Shown one piece after another: positions 26,175 to 35,096 of a stretch of 64,000 nucleotides of DNA. Every line of letters begins with the position of its first letter. The first letter of the stretch is position 1. The stretch is from Bog-756 sp963699085 (lineage in GTDB: Bacteria > Actinomycetota > Acidimicrobiia > Acidimicrobiales > RAAP-2), in NCBI GenBank assembly GCA_963699085.1, contig CAVOTH010000002.1:186001-250000 (forward strand), read 5' to 3'. Below the pieces are notes generated by a model. It was not told the origin of the DNA and did not search any database. It worked only from the letters and a program-made list of their open reading frames with translations. The position numbers were made by a program, and so were the translations under genes.

Positions 26175-29100
26175 TTGTCGGTGGGGGCGGGCACCGGAGA
26201 ACATCCATTGCGGCAAGAACAGGTGGAGCTGAGCAGGTATTTGCCGGGCCCCCTGGCCCGACGTTTCCGCGAGGACGCGCGTTCTCCCGTCGACGCGGAG
26301 TTCGACTCCCTGACCGGGGCCACGGTCATGGCGGACATCGCCGACTTCACCAAGGTGGCCAACCGATTGGCACTTCGTGGCGCGGTCGGATCCGAGGTGT
26401 TGACATCACTGGTCAACAACTACTTCGCCCAACTCCATGCCGTCATCAGCGCGCATGGTGGCGAAGTCGTCACCTATGCCGGGGATGCCCTCATCGCCGT
26501 GTGGCTGGTCGAGGATCCCGACGCACTGCCCGGTGCCGTTCGGGCCGCCACCGCCTGCGCCTTGGCGATCCAGAGTGAGCTCGATGGGTACGGGGCCGGC
26601 GATGAGGACTCCCTCACCGTGCGGGTCGGGGTAGGTGCGGGGACCATGGCGGGAGTCCACGTCGGTGGCGTGGACGACAAGTGGTTCTACGTCCTCACCG
26701 GTGACTCCGTCCTCCAGGCGGTGGGCGCCGTCGTGGTGGGCGAGCCGGGCGACGTGGTGGCGTCGGCCGAGACCGTAGGCGTGGTGGGGGGCGATCTTGC
26801 CGGGGTTCCGCTCGGCGCCGGTCACGTCCGTGTCGTCTCCGTCGTCGACGGGGTGGCTCCTTCTCTGGCCGCGCCGGTCGAGATCGACCCCGACGCCTGG
26901 GGCCCCCTCGAGCGGTACCTTCCGGACCAGGTCCGTCACGCCGTGCTGGCCGGCCAGAGCGACTGGTTGGCCGAGTCCCGCCACGTCTGCGTGCTGTTCA
27001 TCAAGCTGCTCGACTTCCTGCCGACGACGCCGGACGCGCTGGAGACAGCGCAAGCAGCCATGCTCGCCGTGCAGCGGGTGTTCGTCCGGCTCGACGGGTA
27101 CATCGACCAGCTGTTGGTCGACGACAAGGGTGCAGTGATCGTCGGGGTCTTCGGGGCGCCGCCGCAGGCCCACGAGGACGACGCACTGCGAGGGGTCGAA
27201 GCCGCCCTCGAGATCCACCGTTCGCTCAGCAGTGTCCGCCAACGGTCGGGAATCGGCGTGGCCACCGGTCGGGCGTTCGTGGGCCCGGTCGGTAGCCGCG
27301 AGCGAAGGACCTACACGGTCATGGGCGAGCAGATGAATCTCGCCGCCCGACTGATGGGCGTCGCCGGTGACGGCATCCTGTGCGACGGTGCCACAGTGAC
27401 CGCTGCCGGTCGCCGCGCCGAGTTCTCGGACCCTGTCACCCTGGACTTGAAGGGATGGGCCGACGGAGTACCGGCCTATGCCCCGCTCGTGGTCGACCGG
27501 AGACGGTCGCGCCAGACCGGCGACGGGAGGCATCTGGCCGGCCGGCACCGGGAGATCGCCGCCATCGAGGCGGCACTGGATGACGTCGGGTCCGGGCGCA
27601 GTCGGCTGTTGGTGATCGAGGGGGAGCCGGGCGTGGGAAAGTCCCGGCTCGTGGCCCACCTCCTCGATCAGGCTGCCGAGCGCGGGCTGGTCAGTGTCGT
27701 GGCCGAGGCGGACGGGGTGCAGCAGTCGACGCCCTACTTTCCGTGGCGACGGTGTCTGACATCGCTGACCGGTATGGACCATGCGGCCGAATGGTCAGCC
27801 GAGGCGCGTCGCCAGCATGTGTTGGCCCGCCTCGGCGAGGATCGAACGGCGTTAGGTCTGGCGCCACTGCTTTCAGGAGTGCTGCCCGTCGAGTTCGAGG
27901 ACACCGTCGACACCCGGGACATGATCGGCGACGACCGGGCCTACGCCACCCGCCAACTCCTGGCGGGCTTGTTCAATGCCGAGACGAACCACCTCCGGGC
28001 CCACGATTCCCGGCCGGAGGGCACCGTGCTGGTGCTCGAGGATGCGCACTGGTTCGACTCGTCCTCCTGGGATGTCGTCCGTGAGATCAGCAACACGATG
28101 TCGCCCCTGCTCATCGTGGTGGCGACCCGCCCGACCGGTGCGGACCGGTCCGGTTTCGATTGGGCACTCGACGGCTGGGATGTCGAACCCCTGCGGCTGG
28201 ATGCGCTCACCAGCAAGGAGACCGCCGAACTGTTGTGCGACCGACTCGGTGTCGACTCGATCCCCGACCAGCTGTTGTCGATCGTGATGGACCGTGCCGA
28301 GGGGAACCCGTTCTTCAGCGAGGAACTGGTGATGGCGCTCCTCGAAGCCGGGCTCTTCGAGGTCACTGACCGGACATGCCGGCTGACCAGTGACGACGAC
28401 TTCCTACGCCACATCGCGTTTCCCGACACCCTGCACGGCGTCGTCACCAGTCGTATCGACCGGCTGCCGACCACCGAGCAGCTCACCATCAAGGTCGCAG
28501 CCGTCATCGGGCGGGTGTTCGGCTACCTCATGTTGGGGGAGGTACACCCGACGGCAGATCCGGGAGACGCGCTCCGATCGGAGCTGGAGAACCTCCGCAG
28601 GCTCGACCTCACTCCACTCCAGCAGGACGAGCCCGACCTCGCCTACCTGTTCAAGCACGTGATCATCCAGGAAGTGGCCTACAGCCTCCTCCCGACCGCC
28701 CAGCGCGGCCAGTTGCACCGTGCCGCCGCCGAGTTCCTGGAACAGATGCACCGGACCGACCTCGGGACCGTGGCCCGCAGCCTGGCCCACCACTGGGCCA
28801 ATGCGGGGGACGACACCAAGGCGATGTCCTGGTATGCGCTGGCCGGGAGTGACGCCCTCCGCAAGGGCGCCTATCGCGAGTCGGTGGAGGCATTCGAACA
28901 GGCCGTCTGGTTGGCGGACTCGGTGGCCGTGGCGCCCGACGTGGACACGATGGTGGACTGGCAGATCGGGCTCGGAGAGGGCTACGACGGGCTCAGCGAG
29001 CACGACCAGAGCGCCGCCCACTTCGAGCGCGCACTCGAACTGCTGGGGCGGCCGGTGCCCCGATCAACGGTGGGATGGGTGGCGATGCTCATCCGAGGCG

Positions 29101-30299
29101 TGCTCGGGCAGGTGGTCACCTTCGCCTTCCGGGGCCGTCGTGTCGGTCGTGATCCGCTCACCCGGGCCAAGCGGGACATCGCGGACTGCTATCGGCGGGT
29201 CATGCTCGTCTACTACCACCGCAACGAGCGGCTGACCTGCCTGGCCATCGCCCTGGCCGGACTCAACGTGGCCGAATCCGTGGACGACCGGTTGCACCGT
29301 GCCCAGTTGTACGCCAGCTGCGCTCCCGGGGCCGGGGTGGTGGGACTTCCGCGGCTCGGCGAGCGGTACATCGAGATGGCGACGCGGCTGTTGGCCGATC
29401 TGGACGACCCGGCGACGATCACCTGGGTGCAGCAGACAGCGGCGTGGTTCCTGTGCGGGATGGGTGGTGCGTGGGACCGGGCCCAGGCACTGATCGACAG
29501 CGCCCTGGAGGCAGCCCTCGGTGCCGGTCTCCGACGCATCTACGACGAGGAGCTCCAGGTCCGGGCCGTGTCCCGGTGGCCAGAGCCCTTTCCGAGGCGG
29601 ATCGAGCTGTGGGCGCGGGCCCAGGCGTCCGGAGCCGAGCGTGGGGACCGGGAGGTCGAGATCTGGTCCAGGGGCATCGGGGCCGGGGCGGTATTGGCCT
29701 CGGGCCGGACGGAGGACGCCATCGCGCTCCTCGAACCGGCGGCTGCCATGTTCCGGCCCGAGAGCAGCCGGTCCGGCCACGTGAAGGTCTACGGGACGCT
29801 CTGCTTGGCCTACCTGCGGGCCGGTCGCCAGGATGATGCGATCGCCGCGCTGCACCGGGCACTGCAAGCGGGTGACGAGGCGCTGCCCGTGCTGGTGTCG
29901 ATGTTCGACGGCTACGCCAACACGGTGGAAGCCTGCCTCGATCTGTGGGCATCGGGAGATACGGACTGGCGGCGACCGGCGCGGCGGTCGTTGAAGCACC
30001 TGGACAAGCTGGCCCGTCCATTCACCGTGGCCCGACCCCGGGCGCTCCTCTATGCCGGCCGGATCCACCTCCTCGACGGTCACCCCCGCCGGGCCCGCCG
30101 GCTATGGAAGCGCTCGCTCGATCTGGCCACGCGGCTGGATCTGCCGTACGAGATCGGTCGCAGCCATACCGAGCTCGGACTGCTGGACCGATCAGGTGGC
30201 AACGAGGCCGCCTCGGTCCGGCACCTGGACGAGGCACGCGCCATCTTCGTCCGCCTGGAGGCAGGCTTCGACCTGGCTCGGATCGACGCCTCCGCCTGA
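26175..30299 (+). CDS. Soluble adenylyl cyclase (ADCY10)-like protein: two cyclase domains, NTPase and TPR-like tail
   Basis: A 1374-residue cytoplasmic protein. First cyclase domain, about 45-215: VMADIADF and YAGDALIAVW carry the two metal aspartates. Second domain, about 265-425: it lacks the first aspartate (VLFIKLLDF) but holds the complementary residues, a lysine in LLVDDKGAVIVGVFG and asparagine and arginine in GEQMNLAARLM. Together the halves make one complete active site, as in mammalian soluble adenylyl cyclase. An NTPase follows (Walker A GEPGVGKSRL near 486; LVLEDAHWFD), then about 700 residues of TPR-like helices. By alignment from memory, the two bicarbonate-contacting side chains of the mammalian enzyme (Lys95, Arg176) are replaced by threonine and valine. 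Start: TTG 26175, or GTG 26181. It is followed 62 bases later by an MFS-cNMP gene. Confidence 0.85.
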   Translation: MSVGAGTGEHPLRQEQVELSRYLPGPLARRFREDARSPVDAEFDSLTGATVMADIADFTKVANRLALRGAVGSEVLTSLVNNYFAQLHAVISAHGGEVVTYAGDALIAVWLVEDPDALPGAVRAATACALAIQSELDGYGAGDEDSLTVRVGVGAGTMAGVHVGGVDDKWFYVLTGDSVLQAVGAVVVGEPGDVVASAETVGVVGGDLAGVPLGAGHVRVVSVVDGVAPSLAAPVEIDPDAWGPLERYLPDQVRHAVLAGQSDWLAESRHVCVLFIKLLDFLPTTPDALETAQAAMLAVQRVFVRLDGYIDQLLVDDKGAVIVGVFGAPPQAHEDDALRGVEAALEIHRSLSSVRQRSGIGVATGRAFVGPVGSRERRTYTVMGEQMNLAARLMGVAGDGILCDGATVTAAGRRAEFSDPVTLDLKGWADGVPAYAPLVVDRRRSRQTGDGRHLAGRHREIAAIEAALDDVGSGRSRLLVIEGEPGVGKSRLVAHLLDQAAERGLVSVVAEADGVQQSTPYFPWRRCLTSLTGMDHAAEWSAEARRQHVLARLGEDRTALGLAPLLSGVLPVEFEDTVDTRDMIGDDRAYATRQLLAGLFNAETNHLRAHDSRPEGTVLVLEDAHWFDSSSWDVVREISNTMSPLLIVVATRPTGADRSGFDWALDGWDVEPLRLDALTSKETAELLCDRLGVDSIPDQLLSIVMDRAEGNPFFSEELVMALLEAGLFEVTDRTCRLTSDDDFLRHIAFPDTLHGVVTSRIDRLPTTEQLTIKVAAVIGRVFGYLMLGEVHPTADPGDALRSELENLRRLDLTPLQQDEPDLAYLFKHVIIQEVAYSLLPTAQRGQLHRAAAEFLEQMHRTDLGTVARSLAHHWANAGDDTKAMSWYALAGSDALRKGAYRESVEAFEQAVWLADSVAVAPDVDTMVDWQIGLGEGYDGLSEHDQSAAHFERALELLGRPVPRSTVGWVAMLIRGVLGQVVTFAFRGRRVGRDPLTRAKRDIADCYRRVMLVYYHRNERLTCLAIALAGLNVAESVDDRLHRAQLYASCAPGAGVVGLPRLGERYIEMATRLLADLDDPATITWVQQTAAWFLCGMGGAWDRAQALIDSALEAALGAGLRRIYDEELQVRAVSRWPEPFPRRIELWARAQASGAERGDREVEIWSRGIGAGAVLASGRTEDAIALLEPAAAMFRPESSRSGHVKVYGTLCLAYLRAGRQDDAIAALHRALQAGDEALPVLVSMFDGYANTVEACLDLWASGDTDWRRPARRSLKHLDKLARPFTVARPRALLYAGRIHLLDGHPRRARRLWKRSLDLATRLDLPYEIGRSHTELGLLDRSGGNEAASVRHLDEARAIFVRLEAGFDLARIDASA

Positions 30300-30315
30300 G
30301 GCCGGGGCGCTCGGG

Positions 30316-30359
30316 TACTCTGCGCCATGGCCTTGCGGTCCTGGCGGAGGGGCAACTAG
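30316..30359 (+). other. Possible internal promoter and 10-codon leader frame before the MFS-cNMP gene
   Basis: TACTCT (30316..30321) lies five bases before an ATG at 30327 that opens a 10-residue frame (MALRSWRRGN) ending with TAG at 30357..30359. The transporter's GTG begins at 30362. The frame covers the GGAGGGG ribosome site of the transporter, so its translation could affect initiation downstream. The spacing is one base short of the leaderless pattern elsewhere in the window. Confidence 0.3.
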
Positions 30360-30361
30360 CG

Positions 30362-32158
30362 GTGACCTCATTCGGCGGCACGTTCCTATCGTCCGGGGCG
30401 GCGGTGATCAGGAGGGGACGTGCCGTCGCCTCGGTGTTCCATGCCGCGCTTCGGAACCCGGTGCTCCGCCGGGTCGGCTATGCCTACGCACTGTTCGGGT
30501 CGGCTGAGTTCGGCGTCTGGATCGCCCTGCTGGTCTACGCCTACGACCATGGCGGGGCAACGGCGGGCATGGTGATGGTGCTGGTCCAGTTGGTGCCGTG
30601 CATCCTCTTCTCCCCGTTCTTCGGAGCACTGGCTGACCGGCACCAGGTGGCGACCGTCCTTCGGATCGGTTACGGGTGTCAGGCCGTATCCATGGCCGGT
30701 CTGGCCGTGGCCATCGCGGCCGGCGCGCCCGTTGTCGTCGTCTTCTTGCTCGCCCCACTCACCGCACTCAGCCTCACCGCCACCCGACCACCACAAGCTG
30801 CCCTGTTTCCCTTCATCGTGCGCACGGCTGACGAGCTGACCGCGGCGAACGTGATGACCGGCTGGACCGACGGAGCCGCCAGCCTGGCCGGGCCCGTCGT
30901 GGCCGGGCTTCTCCTGGCCTGGCGGGGACCGGGACTGGCGGTGGCGGCGATGGCGGCGATGTCCGCCGGGTCCCTGCTACTCGTGCGGGGGGTGGCCGGC
31001 CCCAAGGCCGCCATGCCTGCGGTGGCGCCCGGCCGGGTCGGCGCTGACGGTGAGGCGGGTGGTACCGCCGCCGATCAAGCCGAGGAGCCGGACGTCGAGC
31101 AGCAGGGCCTCGCCGCCGTGATGGCGACCGCCCGCTCGAACCTGCGTATGACGACCCGCACGCCGGAGTTGCGGGTCCTGTTCGTCCTCCACACCTTCTA
31201 CTTCGTGCTCATCGGCTCGCTCGACCTGCTCTGCGTGGTCCTGGCCTTCGGACTGCTGCACATGGGCGCCGGTGGTCCCGGCTTCCTCAACGCCGCCTTC
31301 GGTGCCGGAGCATTGGTAGCGGCGTTCGCCACCGCCTTCCTCGTAGGGCGACAGCACCTGGCCACCACCCTCACCGTCTCGCTGGCGGTGGCCGTATCGG
31401 CGTTGGCGGCGATCGAGCTGGTACCCCGGGTGACGCCGGCCATCCTCCTCCTGGCCGTGGTGGGGTTGGCCGGGGCCGTGTTCGACGTGACCGGCCGGAC
31501 ACTCCTGCAGCGATCGGCGCCCCCGGACGCGGTCGCCGGTGCCTTTTCGGTCTTCGAGGCCCTCACCGACCTCGGTCTGGCCCTCGGGGCCATCCTGGTC
31601 CGGGTCGCCCTGGCCATCGGGGGCATTCCGGCCGCGTTGTGCGGACCGGCGGTGGTGGCGGCCGTGCTCCTGGCACTGGTGTGGCACCGGCTCCGGACCA
31701 TCGATGCGGCAGCCACCGTGCCTCAGGTGGAGATACAGCTACTTCGAGCCATCCCCTTGTTCGCCGAGCTGCCGGCTCCGTCCATTGAGAGCATCGCCCG
31801 CCAGCTGGACCCGGTGTCGGTGGCGCAGGGGACAGTGGTCGTCACCGAGGGAGACGCCGGCGATCACTACTACGCGATAGCCGACGGCGAACTGGCTGTC
31901 TCCCGACACGGGCAGAGGCTGGGCACACTGTCACGTGGCGACGGCTTCGGAGAGATCGCCCTCATCCGTCAGGTGCCCAGAACGGCGTCAGTCACCGCGC
32001 TGTCGGATGCGCTCTTGTACACACTCGAGAAGGCACCGTTCGTGGCGAGCGTGACCGGTCATGACCCGACAGCCTCGGCGGCCGGGTCGATCATCGCCAA
32101 CCACCTGCGGAGCCATCCGGGCCCACCGGGCGTCGATGACCCGGACCAACCCGACTGA
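30362..32158 (+). CDS. MFS transporter with C-terminal cyclic-nucleotide-binding domain
   Basis: A 598-residue inner-membrane protein. Residues about 30-450 are a 12-helix major facilitator: AYALFGSAEFGVWIALLVYA begins helix 1, and FGALADRHQVATVLRIG matches the conserved loop 2-3 motif. A charged cytoplasmic loop (GEAGGTAADQAEEPDVEQQG) divides the halves. Residues about 460-575 are a CAP-type domain: LFAELPAPSIESIARQLDPV, VTEGDAGDHYYAIADGELAV, and the phosphate-binding cassette FGEIALIRQVPRTASVTA with its key glutamate and arginine. The tail is therefore likely to bind cAMP or cGMP and gate transport. Threonine after the arginine favours cGMP in eukaryotic kinases, but bacterial cAMP binders also have serine or threonine there. 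GTG 30362 is preceded by GGCGGAGGGG. The gene directly follows the cyclase gene. Confidence 0.85.
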   Translation: MTSFGGTFLSSGAAVIRRGRAVASVFHAALRNPVLRRVGYAYALFGSAEFGVWIALLVYAYDHGGATAGMVMVLVQLVPCILFSPFFGALADRHQVATVLRIGYGCQAVSMAGLAVAIAAGAPVVVVFLLAPLTALSLTATRPPQAALFPFIVRTADELTAANVMTGWTDGAASLAGPVVAGLLLAWRGPGLAVAAMAAMSAGSLLLVRGVAGPKAAMPAVAPGRVGADGEAGGTAADQAEEPDVEQQGLAAVMATARSNLRMTTRTPELRVLFVLHTFYFVLIGSLDLLCVVLAFGLLHMGAGGPGFLNAAFGAGALVAAFATAFLVGRQHLATTLTVSLAVAVSALAAIELVPRVTPAILLLAVVGLAGAVFDVTGRTLLQRSAPPDAVAGAFSVFEALTDLGLALGAILVRVALAIGGIPAALCGPAVVAAVLLALVWHRLRTIDAAATVPQVEIQLLRAIPLFAELPAPSIESIARQLDPVSVAQGTVVVTEGDAGDHYYAIADGELAVSRHGQRLGTLSRGDGFGEIALIRQVPRTASVTALSDALLYTLEKAPFVASVTGHDPTASAAGSIIANHLRSHPGPPGVDDPDQPD

Positions 32159-32203
32159 TGTGAACAGTGCCGGACCCCCGACTGCGTCCGATCGTCCTCG
32201 GGC

Positions 32204-32473
32204 TCAGAGGACTTGGCGCCGAGGCCTCGTGGCACGGGCCGAGTAGCGGCGGCCGGACAGCCGGTGTTCGAGCCCGGCGTCGACTTCGGCGGCCACCTCG
32301 ACCCGGAGCAGGCACGGGAGGCACAAGGCGTCACCCAGTCCCCATGAGGGGACCATGACCAGGTAGGCGCCGCCGCAGTCGGTGCACACGTTCGGTCCCG
32401 GAGATCCGAAGGGTCTGCCGGTGGCTGGCGCGGCATCGAGGATCGGGTCGACGCGGATCGGATCGGGGTTCAC
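32204..32473 (-). CDS. Small putative zinc-ribbon protein, 89 aa
   Basis: The GTG at 32473 opens a protein with two Cys-x2-Cys pairs, CTDCGGAYLVM and LCLPCLL, spaced about 18 residues apart, the arrangement of a zinc ribbon. The N-terminus (NPDPIRVDPILDAAP) is proline-rich and the C-terminus is basic (RRYSARATRPRRQVL). I do not recognise a family. A ribosome site AAAGG is present. It lies downstream of the substrate-binding protein gene on the same strand with a gap of 98 bases, and converges on the MFS-cNMP gene. Confidence 0.5.
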   Translation of the reverse strand: MNPDPIRVDPILDAAPATGRPFGSPGPNVCTDCGGAYLVMVPSWGLGDALCLPCLLRVEVAAEVDAGLEHRLSGRRYSARATRPRRQVL

Positions 32474-32571
32474 GACGGAGCCTTTCGTTCGGTGGCACCA
32501 ACCACGGTAGGGAGGCCATCTAACGAGAGGGTGAAAGGCGGGTAAAGGTTGGCTAAATGCCGGCTGTGTCG

Positions 32572-33807
32572 CTACTGCTGCACCGTCGTGGTTCCCGGTA
32601 GGTCCTTGCCGCAGGTCGGCTTGCTCGACACGGGGACGAATCCGTTCTTCTCGGCCCGCATGTACCAGCCGCACGTCTCCACCGGGTCGTGTCCGAATGT
32701 GGTCGAGTAGTTGATGTTGATGGGCAGAAGCCCGTTGCCGTTGTAGTCCTTCACGTTGCGTAGCGCCTTGATGACGCTGGCGTGGGTCGGGTTCTTGCCG
32801 GCCGACCCGATGCCCTTGATCATGAGGTCGGCACCTAACCAGGACTCGTACTGGCTGAAGTTCGGGAACGCTCCGGTCTTGAAGTGCTGGTACTTGTCGA
32901 GTGCCGACTTCATCTCCGCGGTGCCGGAGTCGGGCAGCTGGAAGGGCCGGAAGGTGGTGTCGAAGTAGTCGTTCTGGACTGCGTGCCAGACCGTCGAGTG
33001 GATCACGCTCGTCTCGAAACCGGTCGGGAACACCAGCGCCTTGGTCTTCACGCCGTCCTGCTCGAGATCTGTGGCCAGGGCGAAGTTGGAGTTGTCGTCG
33101 AGTCCGGCGTAGAAGGCGTTGCATCCCTTCTGCTTGGCCACGAGGGCCTCCGTGGTCATATCCACACTGCCGAAGGGGACCGACGTGTCGAGCACCCCTT
33201 CCTTGCCGCCGTCGTGCTTGAAGGACAACACGGTGCCCAATGCCGACCGGGTCGACGACGGGGAGACGCCGTAGCCGTAGCTGCAGATGACCGTGCCACC
33301 GCGTTCTTTCATGAAGCTTCCGATCTGCGTGTTCACCGGGTACTTGGGATTGACGCTGCCGACATCGCTGGCGAACATGTTGGTGTAGGGATGCGTTCCC
33401 CACTCGGGACCGTCGAAGAATCCGCCGGTCACCGGCACGCCCTGCTCATTGGGATATTTGGCGGCCAGGAAGAACAGCGGACTGGCCGAGACCACTCCGA
33501 TGACGCCCCTCGAAAGTGCGTTCTGGACGGCCGTCACCAATTCGGACGGACTGGTCTGGTCGTCCAGGACGATGCCTTCCAGCTTGTGACCGTCGATCCC
33601 GCCCTTGGCATTCTGAAGGGCGATCCGGGCGTCGAACCCGGCCGCGGCCTGGGAGAACTCAGAGGACCCCGGACCGGTGAGCGAGGTGATCAAGGCGATC
33701 TTGTAGGGGGACGGGGATGCTGCCGCCGAACCCGAAGGAATTGCGGCCACTGCAGCACCGGCCAGGAGGGTGGTGGTCAATGCCAGAGTGGCGAGTCGGA
33801 TGTGCAT
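32572..33807 (-). CDS. ABC transporter substrate-binding protein, branched-chain amino-acid type
   Basis: A 411-residue exported protein with a Sec signal peptide (HIRLATLALTTTLLAGAAVA ... AAAS). The periplasmic-binding-protein type I fold is recognised from YKIALITSLTGPGSSEFSQA at the start of the first lobe, FDARIALQNAKGGIDGHKLE, the switch region GVIGVVSASPLFFLA and the hinge GGTVICSYGYGVSPS. Ligands of this family include amino acids, amides, urea and aromatic acids. No permease or ATPase genes are next to it, so it would have to work with components encoded elsewhere or act as a sensor. It is downstream of the DUF1214-like gene (46-base gap) and upstream of the small zinc-ribbon gene. 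Confidence 0.85.
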   Translation of the reverse strand: MHIRLATLALTTTLLAGAAVAAIPSGSAAASPSPYKIALITSLTGPGSSEFSQAAAGFDARIALQNAKGGIDGHKLEGIVLDDQTSPSELVTAVQNALSRGVIGVVSASPLFFLAAKYPNEQGVPVTGGFFDGPEWGTHPYTNMFASDVGSVNPKYPVNTQIGSFMKERGGTVICSYGYGVSPSSTRSALGTVLSFKHDGGKEGVLDTSVPFGSVDMTTEALVAKQKGCNAFYAGLDDNSNFALATDLEQDGVKTKALVFPTGFETSVIHSTVWHAVQNDYFDTTFRPFQLPDSGTAEMKSALDKYQHFKTGAFPNFSQYESWLGADLMIKGIGSAGKNPTHASVIKALRNVKDYNGNGLLPININYSTTFGHDPVETCGWYMRAEKNGFVPVSSKPTCGKDLPGTTTVQQ

Positions 33808-33853
33808 GCGGGCTCACGTTCCTTCGTTGGTGACTGGGTTCACGGTCTCGGAC

Positions 33854-35083
33854 TCATCGGGCGAACCGTCGACTCACGGCCCGCTGCCGGATATCGATGG
33901 CCGCGGCGCGCTCACCCGGTGACACCCGTCGGGAGCCTGGCGGCAGGTCTTCGGCGAGCCGGTCGAACGGCACCACACGGGTCTCCGGCACCGGGGCGGT
34001 CTCGGTTCGGACACATCGCAGGATGATCGGCCCTTCGCTGTGCCCGGCGGTATCGAGCCAGTTGGCCACCCCGGGGTCTTTGTGGGCCACCACCACCCGC
34101 ACCAAGCCGTCGTCGTCGACGACGGCTTGGAACCCGTTGAGGCTGGACTGATGGTTTCCGTAGTCGATGGTCTCCCACCAGATGTTGCCCAGCGAATAGC
34201 TCCAGTACAGGCCCTCCGGCGGCGTGACCTCGATGATCAGCGCCTCATCGGGCGCGATTCTCCACGAACCGATGACCGGACGGTTTTCCGCCGCTGCGCC
34301 CATCGCCGCCCCGTCCAGGGGCGGGAGGAAGGTGTTGGGATTCTCCGGATTGGCGAACCCCAGGAAGAAGTTGAGGTTCTCCTCCAGGAAGTCGCCCAGC
34401 GCGATGACCTGACGGGCCATGGCCGCCCTCGGCTCGACCGGGGGGTCCACATCGACGTTCGTCGGTCCGGTCAGCTGCTCGATGGACACGGAGACCGGGA
34501 CCTCGTGCTCCCAGTCGTAGAAGAAATGTCGGAATACCAGCATGGTGGCGCCGTCGTCGAGGGGGAGCCAGTTGCCCTCGTGGGGTTGGGCCGAGAGGAT
34601 GATCTCGAAGTTCCCGTCGGCATCCAGTTCGAACTCGTCGATGAGGGCATTGGCGGTGGCCGCCATCCCCGCCATGATCTGCAACCCGACGTACCGCGCC
34701 GTGCCCCGGTTGCCCCACAGGCGGTAGGTGCTGCCGCCCGTCAGATCCGATCCGAGGTAGATGCAGTCAGGGCACTCCATGCCCCACTTGAAGGCGGCGT
34801 CCATGGCGGAAGGCTTGATGGCCGGGACCGGATCGAGCCCCCGCCGGAGAAGTTCATCGATACCTACGCCCAGGAGCACCAGTAGGTGGCGGAAGCCGGA
34901 AGCCCTGTCCACCGGGCCGTCGGGGACCGAGTCGGACAGCACGACGTCACCGGCCCGCTTCAGGGTCTCCAGCATCTGGTTCCATGCCTCGCCGGACTCG
35001 AGATCGTGACCGGTGGCATCGCCGGCCGTGGCGGCCTCACTGACCGAGAACGGGAGCCAGGCCGGATTCTTGAACGAGCTCAT
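33854..35083 (-). CDS. DUF1214-like domain protein
   Basis: A soluble protein of 409 residues. The middle and C-terminal part show the all-beta pattern of DUF1214 proteins: STYRLWGNRGTARYVGLQIM, FEIILSAQPHEGNWLPLDDG, MLVFRHFFYDWEHEVPVSV and the aromatic block GLYWSYSLGNIWWETIDYGN. In actinobacteria such genes often stand beside TetR regulators, P450s and CoA ligases of lipid or terpene breakdown, but no reaction is established to my knowledge. Its start lies 13 bases after the TetR stop, so it is in the TetR operon controlled by the palindrome at 35683. Confidence 0.75.
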   Translation of the reverse strand: MSSFKNPAWLPFSVSEAATAGDATGHDLESGEAWNQMLETLKRAGDVVLSDSVPDGPVDRASGFRHLLVLLGVGIDELLRRGLDPVPAIKPSAMDAAFKWGMECPDCIYLGSDLTGGSTYRLWGNRGTARYVGLQIMAGMAATANALIDEFELDADGNFEIILSAQPHEGNWLPLDDGATMLVFRHFFYDWEHEVPVSVSIEQLTGPTNVDVDPPVEPRAAMARQVIALGDFLEENLNFFLGFANPENPNTFLPPLDGAAMGAAAENRPVIGSWRIAPDEALIIEVTPPEGLYWSYSLGNIWWETIDYGNHQSSLNGFQAVVDDDGLVRVVVAHKDPGVANWLDTAGHSEGPIILRCVRTETAPVPETRVVPFDRLAEDLPPGSRRVSPGERAAAIDIRQRAVSRRFAR

Positions 35084-35096
35084 GCCGGTCGCTGCT

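Noticed and set aside
32474..33403. Upstream extension of the small zinc-ribbon frame antiparallel in phase to the substrate-binding protein gene
   Set aside because: It overlaps a well-supported gene on the same strand in a different frame and has no meaningful sequence before the GTG at 32473.
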